15,136 bases of DNA from Methylomonas sp. (GCA_028688235.1 JAQTYP010000019.1:1-15136), one strand, 5' to 3'. Counted from the stretch's first letter, positions 6,354 to 13,850 are shown. Notes: generated from the sequence alone by a model not told the origin. Made by a program: numbers and translations.

Positions 6354-6863
6354 TTACCCCAGCAATTCGTCCACAGTCATTCCGCGCTTAGCGGCGACCG
6401 ATTTGGGATCGCGCAGCTCCGTCAACCCTTTAATAGTTGCACGCACTACGTTGATCGGGTTGTTGGTTCCGATACACTTAGCCAAAACGTTATGCACGCC
6501 CACGACCTCGAACACCGCGCGCATAGCCCCGCCGGCAATGATGCCAGTACCTTCAGATGCAGGCTGCATATGAACTTTCGCCGCACCGGCTGTTGCAGTG
6601 ACCGGATGATGCAGAGTCTGGCCATTCAGCGCCACCTTCTGCATATTCTTTCTAGCCTGCTCCATAGACTTCTGAATCGCCACGGGGACCTCCCGCGCCT
6701 TACTCAGACCGAAGCCAACCCTGCCGTTGCCATCGCCGACTACGGTCAATGCGGTAAAACCGAATTGGCGGCCGCCCTTGACGACCTTCGATACACGCCT
6801 GACGGCAACCAGCTTTTCCTGGAGACCTTCGCCCGCGCTCGCCTGTATACTCACGTTAGCCAT
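6354..6863 (-). CDS. rpsE: 30S ribosomal protein S5
   Basis: S5 lies at the mRNA entry side of the 30S subunit with S3 and S4 and influences decoding accuracy and mRNA unwinding. The 169-residue protein carries the N-terminal double-stranded RNA-binding fold with KVVKGGRQFGFTALTVVGDG (26-45) and NGRVGFG (46-52). The loop KVVKGGRQF is where spectinomycin-resistance changes arise in other species, and it looks wild type here. The C-terminal domain includes ATAGAAKVHMQPASEGTGII and MRAVFEVVGVHNVLAK. Its ATG follows a strong GAGGAAG. It sits 12 nt after rplR and 7 nt before rpmD. Confidence 0.98.
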   Translation of the reverse strand: MANVSIQASAGEGLQEKLVAVRRVSKVVKGGRQFGFTALTVVGDGNGRVGFGLSKAREVPVAIQKSMEQARKNMQKVALNGQTLHHPVTATAGAAKVHMQPASEGTGIIAGGAMRAVFEVVGVHNVLAKCIGTNNPINVVRATIKGLTELRDPKSVAAKRGMTVDELLG

Positions 6864-6875
6864 TTTTCTTCCTCG

Positions 6876-7229
6876 CTAGAACTGAAGTCCGGCTTCGCGC
6901 GCGGCGTCCGCCAGCTCTTTGATCCGTCCATGGTATTTGAATCCGGAGCGATCGAATGCGACCGATGAAACGCCTGCCGCCAACGCTTTTTCAGCTATGC
7001 AGCGCCCGACTTCCTTGGCGGCATCTTTATTGCCCGTGTAAGCAAGTTTTTCGCGAATCGCTGACTCGAGCGTGGAAGCAGCCGCCAGGACCGTGCCACC
7101 ATCGGGACCAACGATCTGAGCGTAAATATGCCGCGGCGTGCGGTGCACGGTTAGACGGATTGCACCCATTCCCCGGATCACGTGACGGGTTTTCGCCGCC
7201 CTCTTCAGGCGAGATTGTTTTTTATCCAT
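6876..7229 (-). CDS. rplR: 50S ribosomal protein L18
   Basis: L18 binds 5S rRNA and, with L5 and L25 where present, forms the 5S particle of the central protuberance. The 117-residue product equals E. coli length. It has the basic N-terminus MDKKQSRLKRAAKTRHVIRG, the strand RLTVHRTPRHIYAQIV (25-40), and the signature AFDRSGFKYHGRIKELADAA (91-110) followed by REAGLQF at the end. A long upstream in-frame extension back to 7367 overlaps rplF and is non-homologous, so I chose the ATG at 7229. It starts 10 nt after the rplF stop. Confidence 0.98.
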   Translation of the reverse strand: MDKKQSRLKRAAKTRHVIRGMGAIRLTVHRTPRHIYAQIVGPDGGTVLAAASTLESAIREKLAYTGNKDAAKEVGRCIAEKALAAGVSSVAFDRSGFKYHGRIKELADAAREAGLQF

Positions 7230-7239
7230 TACGTATGCC

Positions 7240-7773
7240 CTATTTCTTCTTCGCTTCCTTGCGGATAATGACCTCGTCCGAATAGCGGACACCCTTACCC
7301 TTGTAAGGCTCCGGCGCGCGGAATGCTCGTATGTTTGCGGCAACCTGGCCAACGACCTGACGATCAAAGCCCTTCACCAAGATATCCGTTTGAGACGGAG
7401 TCTCCACCACAATACCGGCCGGCACCTTGTACTCAATAGGGTGCGAATACCCCAAACTGAGACTCAGCACGTCGCCCTTTGCCTGGGCGCGATAACCAAC
7501 GCCAACTAGCGATAGCTTGCGCTCGAAACCCGTGCTAACGCCCTGAACCATATTGGCCAAGTTTGCGCGCGTAGTCCCCGCCAGCGCATTCTGCCTTTTA
7601 TCACTTTTATTGTATTCGACAGCAATGGCACCGCCTTCGACCTGCACGCTGACACCTGCTGGAACGACGGTAGACAGAGTACCGTTCTTACCTTGGGCGG
7701 TGACAACACCTCCGCCAACGCTGACCTCGACTCCTTTCGGGATCGATATTGGATTATTCGCTACACGAGACAT
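7240..7773 (-). CDS. rplF: 50S ribosomal protein L6
   Basis: L6 binds 23S rRNA near the sarcin-ricin loop and the elongation-factor site. The 177-residue product equals E. coli length and consists of the two repeated alpha/beta halves typical of the family. It begins MSRVANNPISIPKGVEVSV, and the C-terminal signature PEPYKGKGVRY starts at residue 154. The basic end RKEAKKK is usual. I chose the ATG at 7773 (MSRVA) over one 21 nt upstream, because the shorter form matches the family start. The Shine-Dalgarno is weak (CAGG). The gene begins 22 nt after rpsH. Confidence 0.98.
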   Translation of the reverse strand: MSRVANNPISIPKGVEVSVGGGVVTAQGKNGTLSTVVPAGVSVQVEGGAIAVEYNKSDKRQNALAGTTRANLANMVQGVSTGFERKLSLVGVGYRAQAKGDVLSLSLGYSHPIEYKVPAGIVVETPSQTDILVKGFDRQVVGQVAANIRAFRAPEPYKGKGVRYSDEVIIRKEAKKK

Positions 7774-7795
7774 ATCGGCTGGCCTGAAACACAAA

Positions 7796-8191
7796 TCATT
7801 GAACGATACAAAGCACTTCGCCGCCTTCGCCGAGTGCCTTTGCCTTGCGGTCGGACATTACGCCCTTCGAAGTCGAGACGATTGCTATACCAAACCCACC
7901 CATAACCTTCGGCATTTCGTCGCGGCCGCGGTATCTGCGACAGCCCGGTTTGCTGACTCGCTGAATCCGATCAATTACGGGCGCGCCATTGAAATACTTT
8001 AGCTCGACGCGAAGGCAGGGCTTAATCTGGTCAGCCGGCTCAGAGAAACCGCTAATATAACCCTCGTCCTTCAACACCTGGCACACAGCCCGCTTGAGCT
8101 TGGAAGCAGGTACCGAAATTTCAAACTTACCTGCGGCCTGCCCGTTGCGAATCCGCGTAAGGAGATCGCTCAATGGATCTGACATACTCAT
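7796..8191 (-). CDS. rpsH: 30S ribosomal protein S8
   Basis: S8 is a primary 16S rRNA binder on the central domain of the 30S subunit. In E. coli it is also the translational repressor of the spc operon, acting at the rplE start. The 131-residue protein begins MSMSDPLSDLLTRIRNGQAA and has the KYFNGAPVIDRIQRVSKPG middle (65-83). It ends with the signature STSKGVMSDRKAKALGEGGE (106-125) and VLCIVQ. GGAG lies 8 nt before the first ATG; a second ATG two codons later is possible. The gene follows rpsN by 43 nt. Confidence 0.98.
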   Translation of the reverse strand: MSMSDPLSDLLTRIRNGQAAGKFEISVPASKLKRAVCQVLKDEGYISGFSEPADQIKPCLRVELKYFNGAPVIDRIQRVSKPGCRRYRGRDEMPKVMGGFGIAIVSTSKGVMSDRKAKALGEGGEVLCIVQ

Positions 8192-8234
8192 GACTTTAAC
8201 TCCGACTAACTCGTGAACGCTCCGCGAACTGCGC

Positions 8235-8540
8235 TTACCAGCTTGCTTTAACTACGCCAGGAACATCGCCACGCATTACACATTCGCGCAGCTTGTTTCG
8301 CCCCAGTCCAAATTTTCTGTAATAGCCGTGCGGGCGTCCGGTCAACTCGCACCGATTGCGCAGTCGCGAGTCGGAACTGTCCCTAGGCAATTTCTGAAGC
8401 GCGATGACAGCCGCTTCGCGCTGCTCATCAGACGAACTAATCCCGCTAATGACAGCTTTGAGCTCGGCGCGCTTCTTAGCATAACGCCCACACAGTTTCT
8501 TACGCTTAACTTCGCGCGCGATCATAGATTTTTTAGCCAT
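8235..8540 (-). CDS. rpsN: 30S ribosomal protein S14, zinc-independent long form
   Basis: S14 is a 30S head protein near the decoding side, contacting S3, S10 and S19. The 101-residue length and the signature RNRCELTGRPHGYYRKFGLG (61-80) with RNKLRE identify the long form that lacks the CxxC...CxxC zinc ribbon. The protein ends with the usual KASW. Its ATG has AGGG 7 nt upstream and begins 12 nt after rplE. The order rplE-rpsN-rpsH is that of the standard spc operon. Confidence 0.98.
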   Translation of the reverse strand: MAKKSMIAREVKRKKLCGRYAKKRAELKAVISGISSSDEQREAAVIALQKLPRDSSDSRLRNRCELTGRPHGYYRKFGLGRNKLRECVMRGDVPGVVKASW

Positions 8541-8552
8541 GGATACACCCTA

Positions 8553-9092
8553 TCACGTGCGGAAAGGAAACTTGAATGCCTCGAGCAGCGCCCGGGCTTC
8601 TGCGTCGGTCTTCGCCGTAGAGGTGATGGTAATGTCCATGCCTCGTATAGCGTCAATTTTGTCGTAATCAATCTCAGGAAAGATGATCTGCTCCTTAACG
8701 CCCATGGAGTAGTTGCCTCGTCCGTCAAAAGACTTCGGGTTCAATCCGCGAAAATCGCGAATACGCGGTATCGAAACGCTAATCAAGCGATCCAAGAACT
8801 CATACATCCGCGCCCGCCGCAGTGTGACCTTGCAGCCGATGGGCATACCCTCCCGAATCTTGAATCCGGCGATGGACTTACGGGCGTGAGTCACGACGGG
8901 CTTCTGTCCGCCAATCGCCTGCATATTCTCGACGGCATTCTGCAGAATCTTCTTGTCCGCCACCGCTTCGCCGACACCCATATTCAGAGTGATTTTGACC
9001 AAACGAGGAACTTCCATTAGGGATTTATACCCAAACCGAGACATCAATTCGGGTACGACCTTTTCTTTATAATGATCTTCTAGCCTAGCCAT
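8553..9092 (-). CDS. rplE: 50S ribosomal protein L5
   Basis: L5 binds 5S rRNA and forms the central protuberance, where it contacts S13 across the intersubunit bridge and the P-site tRNA. The 179-residue product matches E. coli length. Features are the signature VKITLNMGVGEAVADKKIL (32-50), GGQKPVVTHARKSIAGFKIR (61-80), LRRARMYEFLDRLISVSIPR (91-110), and the C-terminal GMDITITSTAKTDAEARALL. It begins 16 nt after rplX. In E. coli the S8 repressor site overlaps this start; I did not identify a clear equivalent by eye. Confidence 0.98.
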   Translation of the reverse strand: MARLEDHYKEKVVPELMSRFGYKSLMEVPRLVKITLNMGVGEAVADKKILQNAVENMQAIGGQKPVVTHARKSIAGFKIREGMPIGCKVTLRRARMYEFLDRLISVSIPRIRDFRGLNPKSFDGRGNYSMGVKEQIIFPEIDYDKIDAIRGMDITITSTAKTDAEARALLEAFKFPFRT

Positions 9093-9108
9093 GACACATC
9101 CGCGCTAC

Positions 9109-9426
9109 TTAAGCATCAATCAGTTCGTTAGTCGACTTGTAGAAGCGGACCTTTCTGCCATCTGCCAGCAGCCGGAAACCTACTCGATCCGCTTTGCTCG
9201 TCGCCGAATTGAACAGCGCCACATTGGAAGTGTGGATGGGCATGGCCTTATCCACAATACCGCCTTCGACGCCCCTCATCGGATTCGGACGCTGATGCTT
9301 CCGAACGAGATTGATACCCTCGATTACCAATTTGTCCCCGGCCAGAACCGAAAGCACGGAGCCTCTTTTTCCTTTGTCTTTGCCTGCGATCACGATAACC
9401 TGATCGCCTTTTTTGATCCTACGCAT
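9109..9426 (-). CDS. rplX: 50S ribosomal protein L24
   Basis: L24 is an assembly-initiator protein binding the 5' domain of 23S rRNA at the tunnel exit side. The 105-residue protein has the KOW motif near its start (KKGDQVIVIAGKDKGKRGSV, 5-24), then VIEGINLVRKHQRPNP, and a lysine-containing C-terminal region, DGRKVRFYKS. The ATG has AAGGT about 7 nt upstream and starts 18 nt after rplN, as in the standard spc order. Confidence 0.98.
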   Translation of the reverse strand: MRRIKKGDQVIVIAGKDKGKRGSVLSVLAGDKLVIEGINLVRKHQRPNPMRGVEGGIVDKAMPIHTSNVALFNSATSKADRVGFRLLADGRKVRFYKSTNELIDA

Positions 9427-9444
9427 GTGCGATACCTTATTACG

Positions 9445-9813
9445 TCAAAGCACTTCCGGCGCCAATGAAATGATCTTCATGAACTTCTCTGATCGAAGCT
9501 CACGAGTCACCGGCCCGAAAATACGCGTTCCGATAGGCTGATGCTGATTGTTCAAGATGACCGCGGCATTGCTATCGAAGCGGATCACAGATCCATCGGC
9601 CCGACGCACGCCCTTGCGGGTTCTAACTACAACCGCATTGTAGACCTCGCCTTTCTTAACGCGCCCGCGAGGAATTGCATCCTTTACGCTAACCTTGATG
9701 ACGTCGCCGACGTTCGCGTAGCGGCGCTTAGACCCACCAAGGACCTTAATACACATGACTTGCCGCGCGCCGCTATTGTCCGCGACGTCCATACAGGTCT
9801 GCATCTGTATCAT
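9445..9813 (-). CDS. rplN: 50S ribosomal protein L14
   Basis: L14 forms intersubunit bridges and neighbours L19 and L3; it is also the docking site of the silencing factor RsfS in other bacteria. The 122-residue product shows DVADNSGARQVMCIKVLGGS (9-28), the signature AVVVRTRKGVRRADGSVIRF (60-79), and ends QPIGTRIFGPVTRELRSEKF plus MKIISLAPEVL. A GGAG lies 9 nt before the ATG. It is the first gene of the spc group. The 45-nt gap from rpsQ is where a separate spc promoter would be expected, but none is convincing. Confidence 0.98.
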   Translation of the reverse strand: MIQMQTCMDVADNSGARQVMCIKVLGGSKRRYANVGDVIKVSVKDAIPRGRVKKGEVYNAVVVRTRKGVRRADGSVIRFDSNAAVILNNQHQPIGTRIFGPVTRELRSEKFMKIISLAPEVL

Positions 9814-9858
9814 CGTTCAAATCTCCAAATAGTTACTCAAGGCCCCGGTGGACAGTAC

Positions 9859-10119
9859 TTAAACCGCGCGTTCGACGACGGCGCCGAGGGTCCAGGCTTT
9901 TCTCTTAGAAATCGGACGCGACGCGTTGATGGTCACCAAATCACCGATTCCGCATTCGTTATTCTCGTCGTGCGCTACCACCTTGGTGGTGCGCCGGATG
10001 TACTTACCATACAGCGGATGCGAAACCTGCCTTTCGACAGCCACCACGATAGTGCGATCCATTTTATTAGAGACTACGCGCCCGGTTACGCTACGTACGC
10101 GATCTGCACTGACCGTCAT
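9859..10119 (-). CDS. rpsQ: 30S ribosomal protein S17
   Basis: S17 is a primary 16S rRNA-binding protein with an OB fold, in the 30S body. The 86-residue product has the RSVTGRVVSNKMDRTIVVAV strand region (9-28), HPLYGKYIRRTTKVVAHDE (34-52), and the signature GIGDLVTINASRPISKRKAW (57-76). Its ATG overlaps the rpmC stop by 4 nt (ATGA), and the Shine-Dalgarno lies in the rpmC end. It is the last gene of the S10 group. Confidence 0.98.
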   Translation of the reverse strand: MTVSADRVRSVTGRVVSNKMDRTIVVAVERQVSHPLYGKYIRRTTKVVAHDENNECGIGDLVTINASRPISKRKAWTLGAVVERAV

Positions 10120-10310
10120 ACTTTTTCACCCTTCTCTGCCAACACCATATTCACTCGCGCAATATCGCGCCGAACCGTCTTTATCTGATGAAATTTAGCA
10201 AGCTGCCCGGTAGCTTTCTGCATGCGCAGGCTGAACGCCTCACGATGAAGGTCCACCAAAGTCGACTTGAGCTCATCCAATTGTTTGTTTCTAAGTTCGC
10301 TAGCTTTCAT
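10116..10310 (-). CDS. rpmC: 50S ribosomal protein L29
   Basis: L29 is a small two-helix protein at the peptide tunnel exit next to L23, where trigger factor, SRP and the translocon dock. The 64-residue product begins MKASELRNKQLDELKSTLVD, with the signature region LAKFHQIKTVRRDIARVNMV (37-56), and matches the E. coli length closely. I chose the ATG at 10310, which overlaps the rplP stop by one base (TGATG). A GTG directly before it would add one residue and cannot be excluded. Confidence 0.97.
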   Translation of the reverse strand: MKASELRNKQLDELKSTLVDLHREAFSLRMQKATGQLAKFHQIKTVRRDIARVNMVLAEKGEKV

Positions 10311-10723
10311 CACATCACCGTACGGGCCGAGAAGCTGGTGAGCACCGGAAGCTTCGCAGCCGCTAGCCTGAAAGCCTCGCGGGCCAGCTCTTCGCTGACA
10401 CCTTCGAGTTCATACAGCATGGTGCCTGGCTTGATTTCCGCCACCCAGTATTCGACACTACCCTTACCGCTGCCCATTCGGACTTCCAACGGCTTGCTGC
10501 TGATCGGCTTATCGGGAAACACTCTGATCCAAATTTTCCCACCGCGCTTCACATGCCGGGATATCGTCCGGCGAGCCGCCTCGATTTGGCGGGCGGTTAT
10601 TCTACCGCGAGTGGTGGCCTTAAGGCCATATTCTCCGAACGACACTTTGCTGCCGGTGATGGCCAAGCCGGTGTTCCGTCCTTTGTGCTGTTTCCTGTAC
10701 TTAGTTCTTTTTGGCTGCAACAT
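10310..10723 (-). CDS. rplP: 50S ribosomal protein L16
   Basis: L16 organises the A-site side of the peptidyl transferase centre. The 137-residue protein starts MLQPKRTKYRKQHKGRN and has ARQIEAARRTISRHVKRGGK (44-63), IWIRVFPDKPIS (64-75) and RMGSGKG (82-88). Arg82 matches E. coli Arg81, the residue hydroxylated by YcfD-type oxygenases. A GAGG lies 7 nt before the ATG, and the gene begins 12 nt after rpsC. The C-terminal tail after KLPVLTSF is slightly unusual (SARTVM) but short. Confidence 0.98.
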   Translation of the reverse strand: MLQPKRTKYRKQHKGRNTGLAITGSKVSFGEYGLKATTRGRITARQIEAARRTISRHVKRGGKIWIRVFPDKPISSKPLEVRMGSGKGSVEYWVAEIKPGTMLYELEGVSEELAREAFRLAAAKLPVLTSFSARTVM

Positions 10724-10735
10724 AGCGAAACCTCA

Positions 10736-11407
10736 TCAAGCTTCGACCGCGCTGCGGGTTTTCTGTTCCGCATTCACCGGCTCGAATACTTCGCCTTTGA
10801 AAATCCAGACCTTCACGCCAATGACTCCGTAAGTAGTCACCGCTTCCGCGAAGCCGTAATCGATGTCCGCGCGAAACGTGTGCAGAGGCACGCGGCCTTC
10901 CCGATACCACTCTGTTCTGGCGATCTCAGCGCCGTTCAACCGACCGGCAACACTGATCTTGATGCCCTCTGCACCTACCCGAAGCGTGTTCTGAACTGCT
11001 CGCTTCATGGCCCGACGGAACATGATGCGCTTTTCCAACTGCTGCGCAACGCCTTCTGCAACCAACTGCGCATCGAGTTCCGGCTTACGGATCTCTTCGA
11101 CGCTAACCTGAACCGGCACACCCATGAAGCGGGATACATCGCGACGAAGTACGTCGATATCTTCACCGCGTTTTCCGATGACGATACCGGGTCTAGCCGT
11201 ATGGATAGTGATCTGCGCGTTGTTTGCCAGCCGGTTGATCTGTATACGGCTCACCGAAGCGTGTTTCAGCTTCTGCTTCAGGAATTCGCGCACCCTGAGA
11301 TCGTTCTTGAGAAACACGGGATACGACTTGCTGTCCGCGAACCAGCGCGACGTCCAGTCCTTGATATACCCGAGTCGAATTCCAATAGGATTAACTTTTT
11401 GCCCCAT
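10736..11407 (-). CDS. rpsC: 30S ribosomal protein S3
   Basis: S3 lies at the mRNA entry channel and takes part in mRNA helicase activity with S4 and S5. The 223-residue product begins MGQKVNPIGIRLGYIKDWTS. It carries a type II KH domain with the GKRG loop at 78-81 (RPGIVIGKRGEDID), and the C-terminal domain has the signature region around AEIARTEWYREGRVPLHTFR and ADIDYGF. The Shine-Dalgarno is weak (AGG, 9 nt spacing) and lies in a small tandem repeat between rplV and rpsC, so coupling to rplV translation is plausible. Confidence 0.98.
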   Translation of the reverse strand: MGQKVNPIGIRLGYIKDWTSRWFADSKSYPVFLKNDLRVREFLKQKLKHASVSRIQINRLANNAQITIHTARPGIVIGKRGEDIDVLRRDVSRFMGVPVQVSVEEIRKPELDAQLVAEGVAQQLEKRIMFRRAMKRAVQNTLRVGAEGIKISVAGRLNGAEIARTEWYREGRVPLHTFRADIDYGFAEAVTTYGVIGVKVWIFKGEVFEPVNAEQKTRSAVEA

Positions 11408-11412
11408 GACGG

Positions 11413-11436
11413 AATGCCTATGCTACGTAATGCCTA
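11413..11436. repeat. Tandem 8-bp repeat at the rplV-rpsC junction
   Basis: The octamer AATGCCTA (TAGGCATT on the coding strand) occurs at 11413-11420 and again at 11429-11436, a 16-nt period. The distal copy includes the rplV TAG stop, and the proximal copy supplies the only AGG upstream of rpsC. It may be chance or a duplicated ribosome-binding region. Confidence 0.5.
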
Positions 11437-11766
11437 GTTGTCCGACACCAGCACAGTGATGTGCGAGGTGCGCTTGAGTATCCGGTTTGCCCGCCCTTTC
11501 GCCCGGGGGCTCATGCGTTTTAGCACCGGCCCCTCGTCTACGAACACGGTTTTTACGCGCAGCTCGTCTACGTCTGCACCCTCATTGTGCTCGGCGTTGG
11601 CAATCGCCGCCTGCAATACTTTCTTAACCAGACCGGCTGCCTTCTTATTGCTGAAGGCCAGCAGATCCAGCGCAGCAGCGACGTTCAGGCCACGAATCTG
11701 GTCTGCGACCAGCCTGCATTTCTGTGGAGAAATACGCGCCGTCATATGCTTCGATAAAGCTTCCAT
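11434..11766 (-). CDS. rplV: 50S ribosomal protein L22
   Basis: L22 is a globular protein with a long beta-hairpin lining the narrowest part of the nascent peptide tunnel. The 110-residue product has SPQKCRLVADQIRGLNVAAA (13-32), AAIANAEHNEGADVDELRV (53-71), and the hairpin DEGPVLKRMSPRAKGRANRI (77-96) followed by LKRTSHITV. No deletion of the kind linked to macrolide resistance is evident in the hairpin. It starts 12 nt after rpsS, whose end provides a GAGG. Confidence 0.98.
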   Translation of the reverse strand: MEALSKHMTARISPQKCRLVADQIRGLNVAAALDLLAFSNKKAAGLVKKVLQAAIANAEHNEGADVDELRVKTVFVDEGPVLKRMSPRAKGRANRILKRTSHITVLVSDN

Positions 11767-11778
11767 CGCTCACATGCC

Positions 11779-12051
11779 TCACTTGCTCTTTTTATCGGCC
11801 TGATGCCCTTTGTAAGTCCGCGTCGGTGCGAACTCGCCAAATTTGTGGCCAACCATGTTGTCAGTCACCAACACCGGAATATGCTGCTTTCCGTTATGGA
11901 CAGCGATCGTCTTACCGATCATTTCCGGCAGCACCATGGAGCGGCGCGACCAAGTCTTGATGGGCCTTTTGGCACCGGTGGCATTCGCCTCTTCCACCTT
12001 TTTCATCAGGTGGTGATCTACGAAGGGGCCTTTTTTGATAGAACGTGGCAC
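11779..12051 (-). CDS. rpsS: 30S ribosomal protein S19
   Basis: S19 is a 30S head protein that forms a complex with S13 and contacts the large subunit. The 90-residue product begins MPRSIKKGPFVDHHLMKKVE and includes IKTWSRRSMVLPEMIGKTIA (31-50), the signature MVGHKFGEFAPTRTYKGH, and a basic KKSK end. The initiation codon is GTG (12051-12049), preceded by GAGG with an 8-nt spacer. It follows rplB by 20 nt. Confidence 0.98.
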   Translation of the reverse strand: MPRSIKKGPFVDHHLMKKVEEANATGAKRPIKTWSRRSMVLPEMIGKTIAVHNGKQHIPVLVTDNMVGHKFGEFAPTRTYKGHQADKKSK

Positions 12052-12071
12052 GGTCTATTCCTCTTTAATCG

Positions 12072-12899
12072 TTATCGCGTCTTGCGCTTGCGGATGATCA
12101 GACCATCGGTACGCTTATTGTTCCGGGTCTTATAGCCCTTGGTCGGAATACCCCAAGGCGATACCGGGTGACGTCCGCCAGAGGTACGTCCTTCACCACC
12201 GCCATGCGGATGATCAACCGGGTTCATCGCTACGCCGCGAACCGTGGGGCGGATACCGCGCCACCGGGATGCACCGGCTTTGCCCAGCGATATCAGGTTA
12301 TGCTCGGTATTGGAAACCTCGCCAATCGTAGCCTTGCAATCCGCTAACACCTTGCGCATTTCGCCGGAACGCATGCGGATGGTGGCGTATTCGCCGTCTT
12401 TAGCGACCAGCTGAATCGAAGTACCGGCGCTGCGCGCGTATTGCGCTCCTTTGCCCGGCTTGCCTTCGACGCAGTGTACGACTGAACCCACCGGAATGTT
12501 CCGCAAGGGCAGGCAATTGCCGGCCTTGATCGGCGCAAACTCGCCAGCGACTATTTCCTGCCCGGCCCTCAGACCGGCGGGAGCGACGATGTAACGGCGC
12601 TCGCCATCTCGGTAAAGCACAAGCGCAATATACGCTGTACGATTCGGGTCGTATTCGATGCGCTCAACGCGAGCGGGGATATCCAGCTTATCGCGTTTGA
12701 AATCGACGATCCGATAGAATTGCTTGTGGCCGCCGCCCTTGTGCCGGGTGGTCACGCGACCCTGATTATTTCGCCCGGCCGAGCGCGTCTGCTTCTCAAG
12801 TAACTTCGCATAAGGTTCACCCTTATGCAGTTCTTCGCTACGCACTCGCGTTACAAAGCGCGAGCCGGCAGAAGTAGGTTTTTGTTTAATCAGAGCCAT
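12072..12899 (-). CDS. rplB: 50S ribosomal protein L2
   Basis: L2 is one of the most conserved large-subunit proteins; it binds domain IV of 23S rRNA and is needed for subunit association and peptidyl transferase centre assembly. The 275-residue product is near E. coli length (273). It contains TRHKGGGHKQFYRIVDFKRD (50-69), an SH3-like region, and the signature MNPVDHPHGGGEG starting at 225. His230 corresponds to E. coli His229, important for activity. The C-terminus is basic (NNKRTDGLIIRKRKTR). It starts 32 nt after rplW. Confidence 0.98.
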   Translation of the reverse strand: MALIKQKPTSAGSRFVTRVRSEELHKGEPYAKLLEKQTRSAGRNNQGRVTTRHKGGGHKQFYRIVDFKRDKLDIPARVERIEYDPNRTAYIALVLYRDGERRYIVAPAGLRAGQEIVAGEFAPIKAGNCLPLRNIPVGSVVHCVEGKPGKGAQYARSAGTSIQLVAKDGEYATIRMRSGEMRKVLADCKATIGEVSNTEHNLISLGKAGASRWRGIRPTVRGVAMNPVDHPHGGGEGRTSGGRHPVSPWGIPTKGYKTRNNKRTDGLIIRKRKTR

Positions 12900-12931
12900 G
12901 GTTATTTCTACTCAAGCAATCGACTGTCGAA

Positions 12932-13225
12932 TTAATTCACTGCCAGCTCAATATCAAAGCCTGGCTTCAGCTTTACATAAGCCTTCTTCCAATCCGAGCG
13001 CTGACCCATGAACCGCCCGAAACGCTTGTTCTTGCCCTTAACATTGAGCACGTGCACAGATTCAACCTGGACGCTGAACATGAGTTCGACGGCGCTCTTG
13101 ATTTGCAGCTTGCTCGCCGCCGGCTTGACGCGAAAAACAAACTGGCGATTCTTCTCTGCTGCCAAAGTGGTTTTTTCAGAAACCACGGGCGCCAGCAGCG
13201 TGCGCATCAACTCGATTTGATTCAT
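12932..13225 (-). CDS. rplW: 50S ribosomal protein L23
   Basis: L23 is located at the peptide tunnel exit and is the main docking site for trigger factor and SRP. The 97-residue product has LLAPVVSEKTTLAAEKN (10-26). Glu17 in the VSEK motif matches E. coli Glu18, which contacts trigger factor. A loop of KGKNKRFGRFMGQRSDWKKA reaches into the tunnel, and the protein ends DIELAVN. Its ATG overlaps the rplD stop by 4 nt (ATGA). Confidence 0.98.
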   Translation of the reverse strand: MNQIELMRTLLAPVVSEKTTLAAEKNRQFVFRVKPAASKLQIKSAVELMFSVQVESVHVLNVKGKNKRFGRFMGQRSDWKKAYVKLKPGFDIELAVN

Positions 13226-13839
13226 GACAGCCTTACCTCAAGCTTGCGGATCGCCGCAGTGGTGGCGATCACGCGCTCCGCATGCACCAAATCCACAGGA
13301 CTCAAAGTCTCCGTTGTGTTTACACTGACATTCGGCAGGTTGCGGGAAGACAGCGCCAAATTCAAATCGAGCTGTTCGGCCAGAATTACCGTATACCCTT
13401 CACCGAAACCCTTAAGCTTGCCCGCAAGATCCCGAGTTTTCACAGTTTCCGGCACAATACTGTCGGAAACCAGCAAGCGCCCTTGGCGTAGCAGCTCCGA
13501 GAATATGGACCGGACTGCCGCCCGATACATCTTCTTATTCAGCTTTTGCTTGAAGCTGCGGTTGGTGGCAGCAAATGTCACGCCGCCGTGCCGCCACAAC
13601 GGACCGCGAGTAGTGCCCGCACGCGCATGACCGGAGCCCTTCTGCTTCCAAGGCTTCTTACCACCGCCCGACACATCGGATCGGCTCTTCTGCGCCTTCG
13701 TACCGGAGCGTGCCGCGGCCATGTAGCCAACAACCAGCTGATGCACCAGCGATTCATTGAATCCCTGTCCAAAGACCTTATCGGAAACCTCTAGGCTTCC
13801 TTCTGCGCCGTTTTCGATTTTTGGAATACTAAGACTCAT
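13222..13839 (-). CDS. rplD: 50S ribosomal protein L4
   Basis: L4 binds domain I of 23S rRNA and lines the peptide tunnel with an extended loop. In E. coli it also represses the S10 operon through the leader before rpsJ. The 205-residue protein has the loop region GTKAQKSRSDVSGGGKKPWK (46-65), then GSGHARAGTTRGPLWRHGGV (68-87), and a Rossmann-like C-terminal half (YTVILAEQLDLNLALSSRNL). A strong AGGTGG lies 7 nt before the ATG. It follows rplC by 11 nt. The loop residues look wild type for macrolide sensitivity, as far as can be judged by eye. Confidence 0.98.
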   Translation of the reverse strand: MSLSIPKIENGAEGSLEVSDKVFGQGFNESLVHQLVVGYMAAARSGTKAQKSRSDVSGGGKKPWKQKGSGHARAGTTRGPLWRHGGVTFAATNRSFKQKLNKKMYRAAVRSIFSELLRQGRLLVSDSIVPETVKTRDLAGKLKGFGEGYTVILAEQLDLNLALSSRNLPNVSVNTTETLSPVDLVHAERVIATTAAIRKLEVRLS

Positions 13840-13850
13840 TGTCTATCCAC

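Noticed and set aside
6282..6968. Plus-strand ORF of 228 codons opposite rpmD, rpsE and the end of rplR
   Set aside because: It crosses three firmly identified genes in antisense and has no coherent protein features.
8328..9020. Plus-strand ORF of 230 codons opposite rpsN and rplE
   Set aside because: It is antisense to two conserved genes. The open frame is explained by their base composition.
9825..9841. TTGAGT as the -35 box of an spc promoter
   Set aside because: At 15-19 nt spacing there is no TATAAT-like hexamer, and any start would fall inside the rplN ribosome-binding region or coding sequence.
10553..11437. Long plus-strand ORF (294 codons) opposite rpsC and rplP
   Set aside because: It is fully antisense to rpsC and rplP, whose sequences are unambiguous. 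Its translation resembles no family I recognise and is a by-product of codon use on the minus strand.
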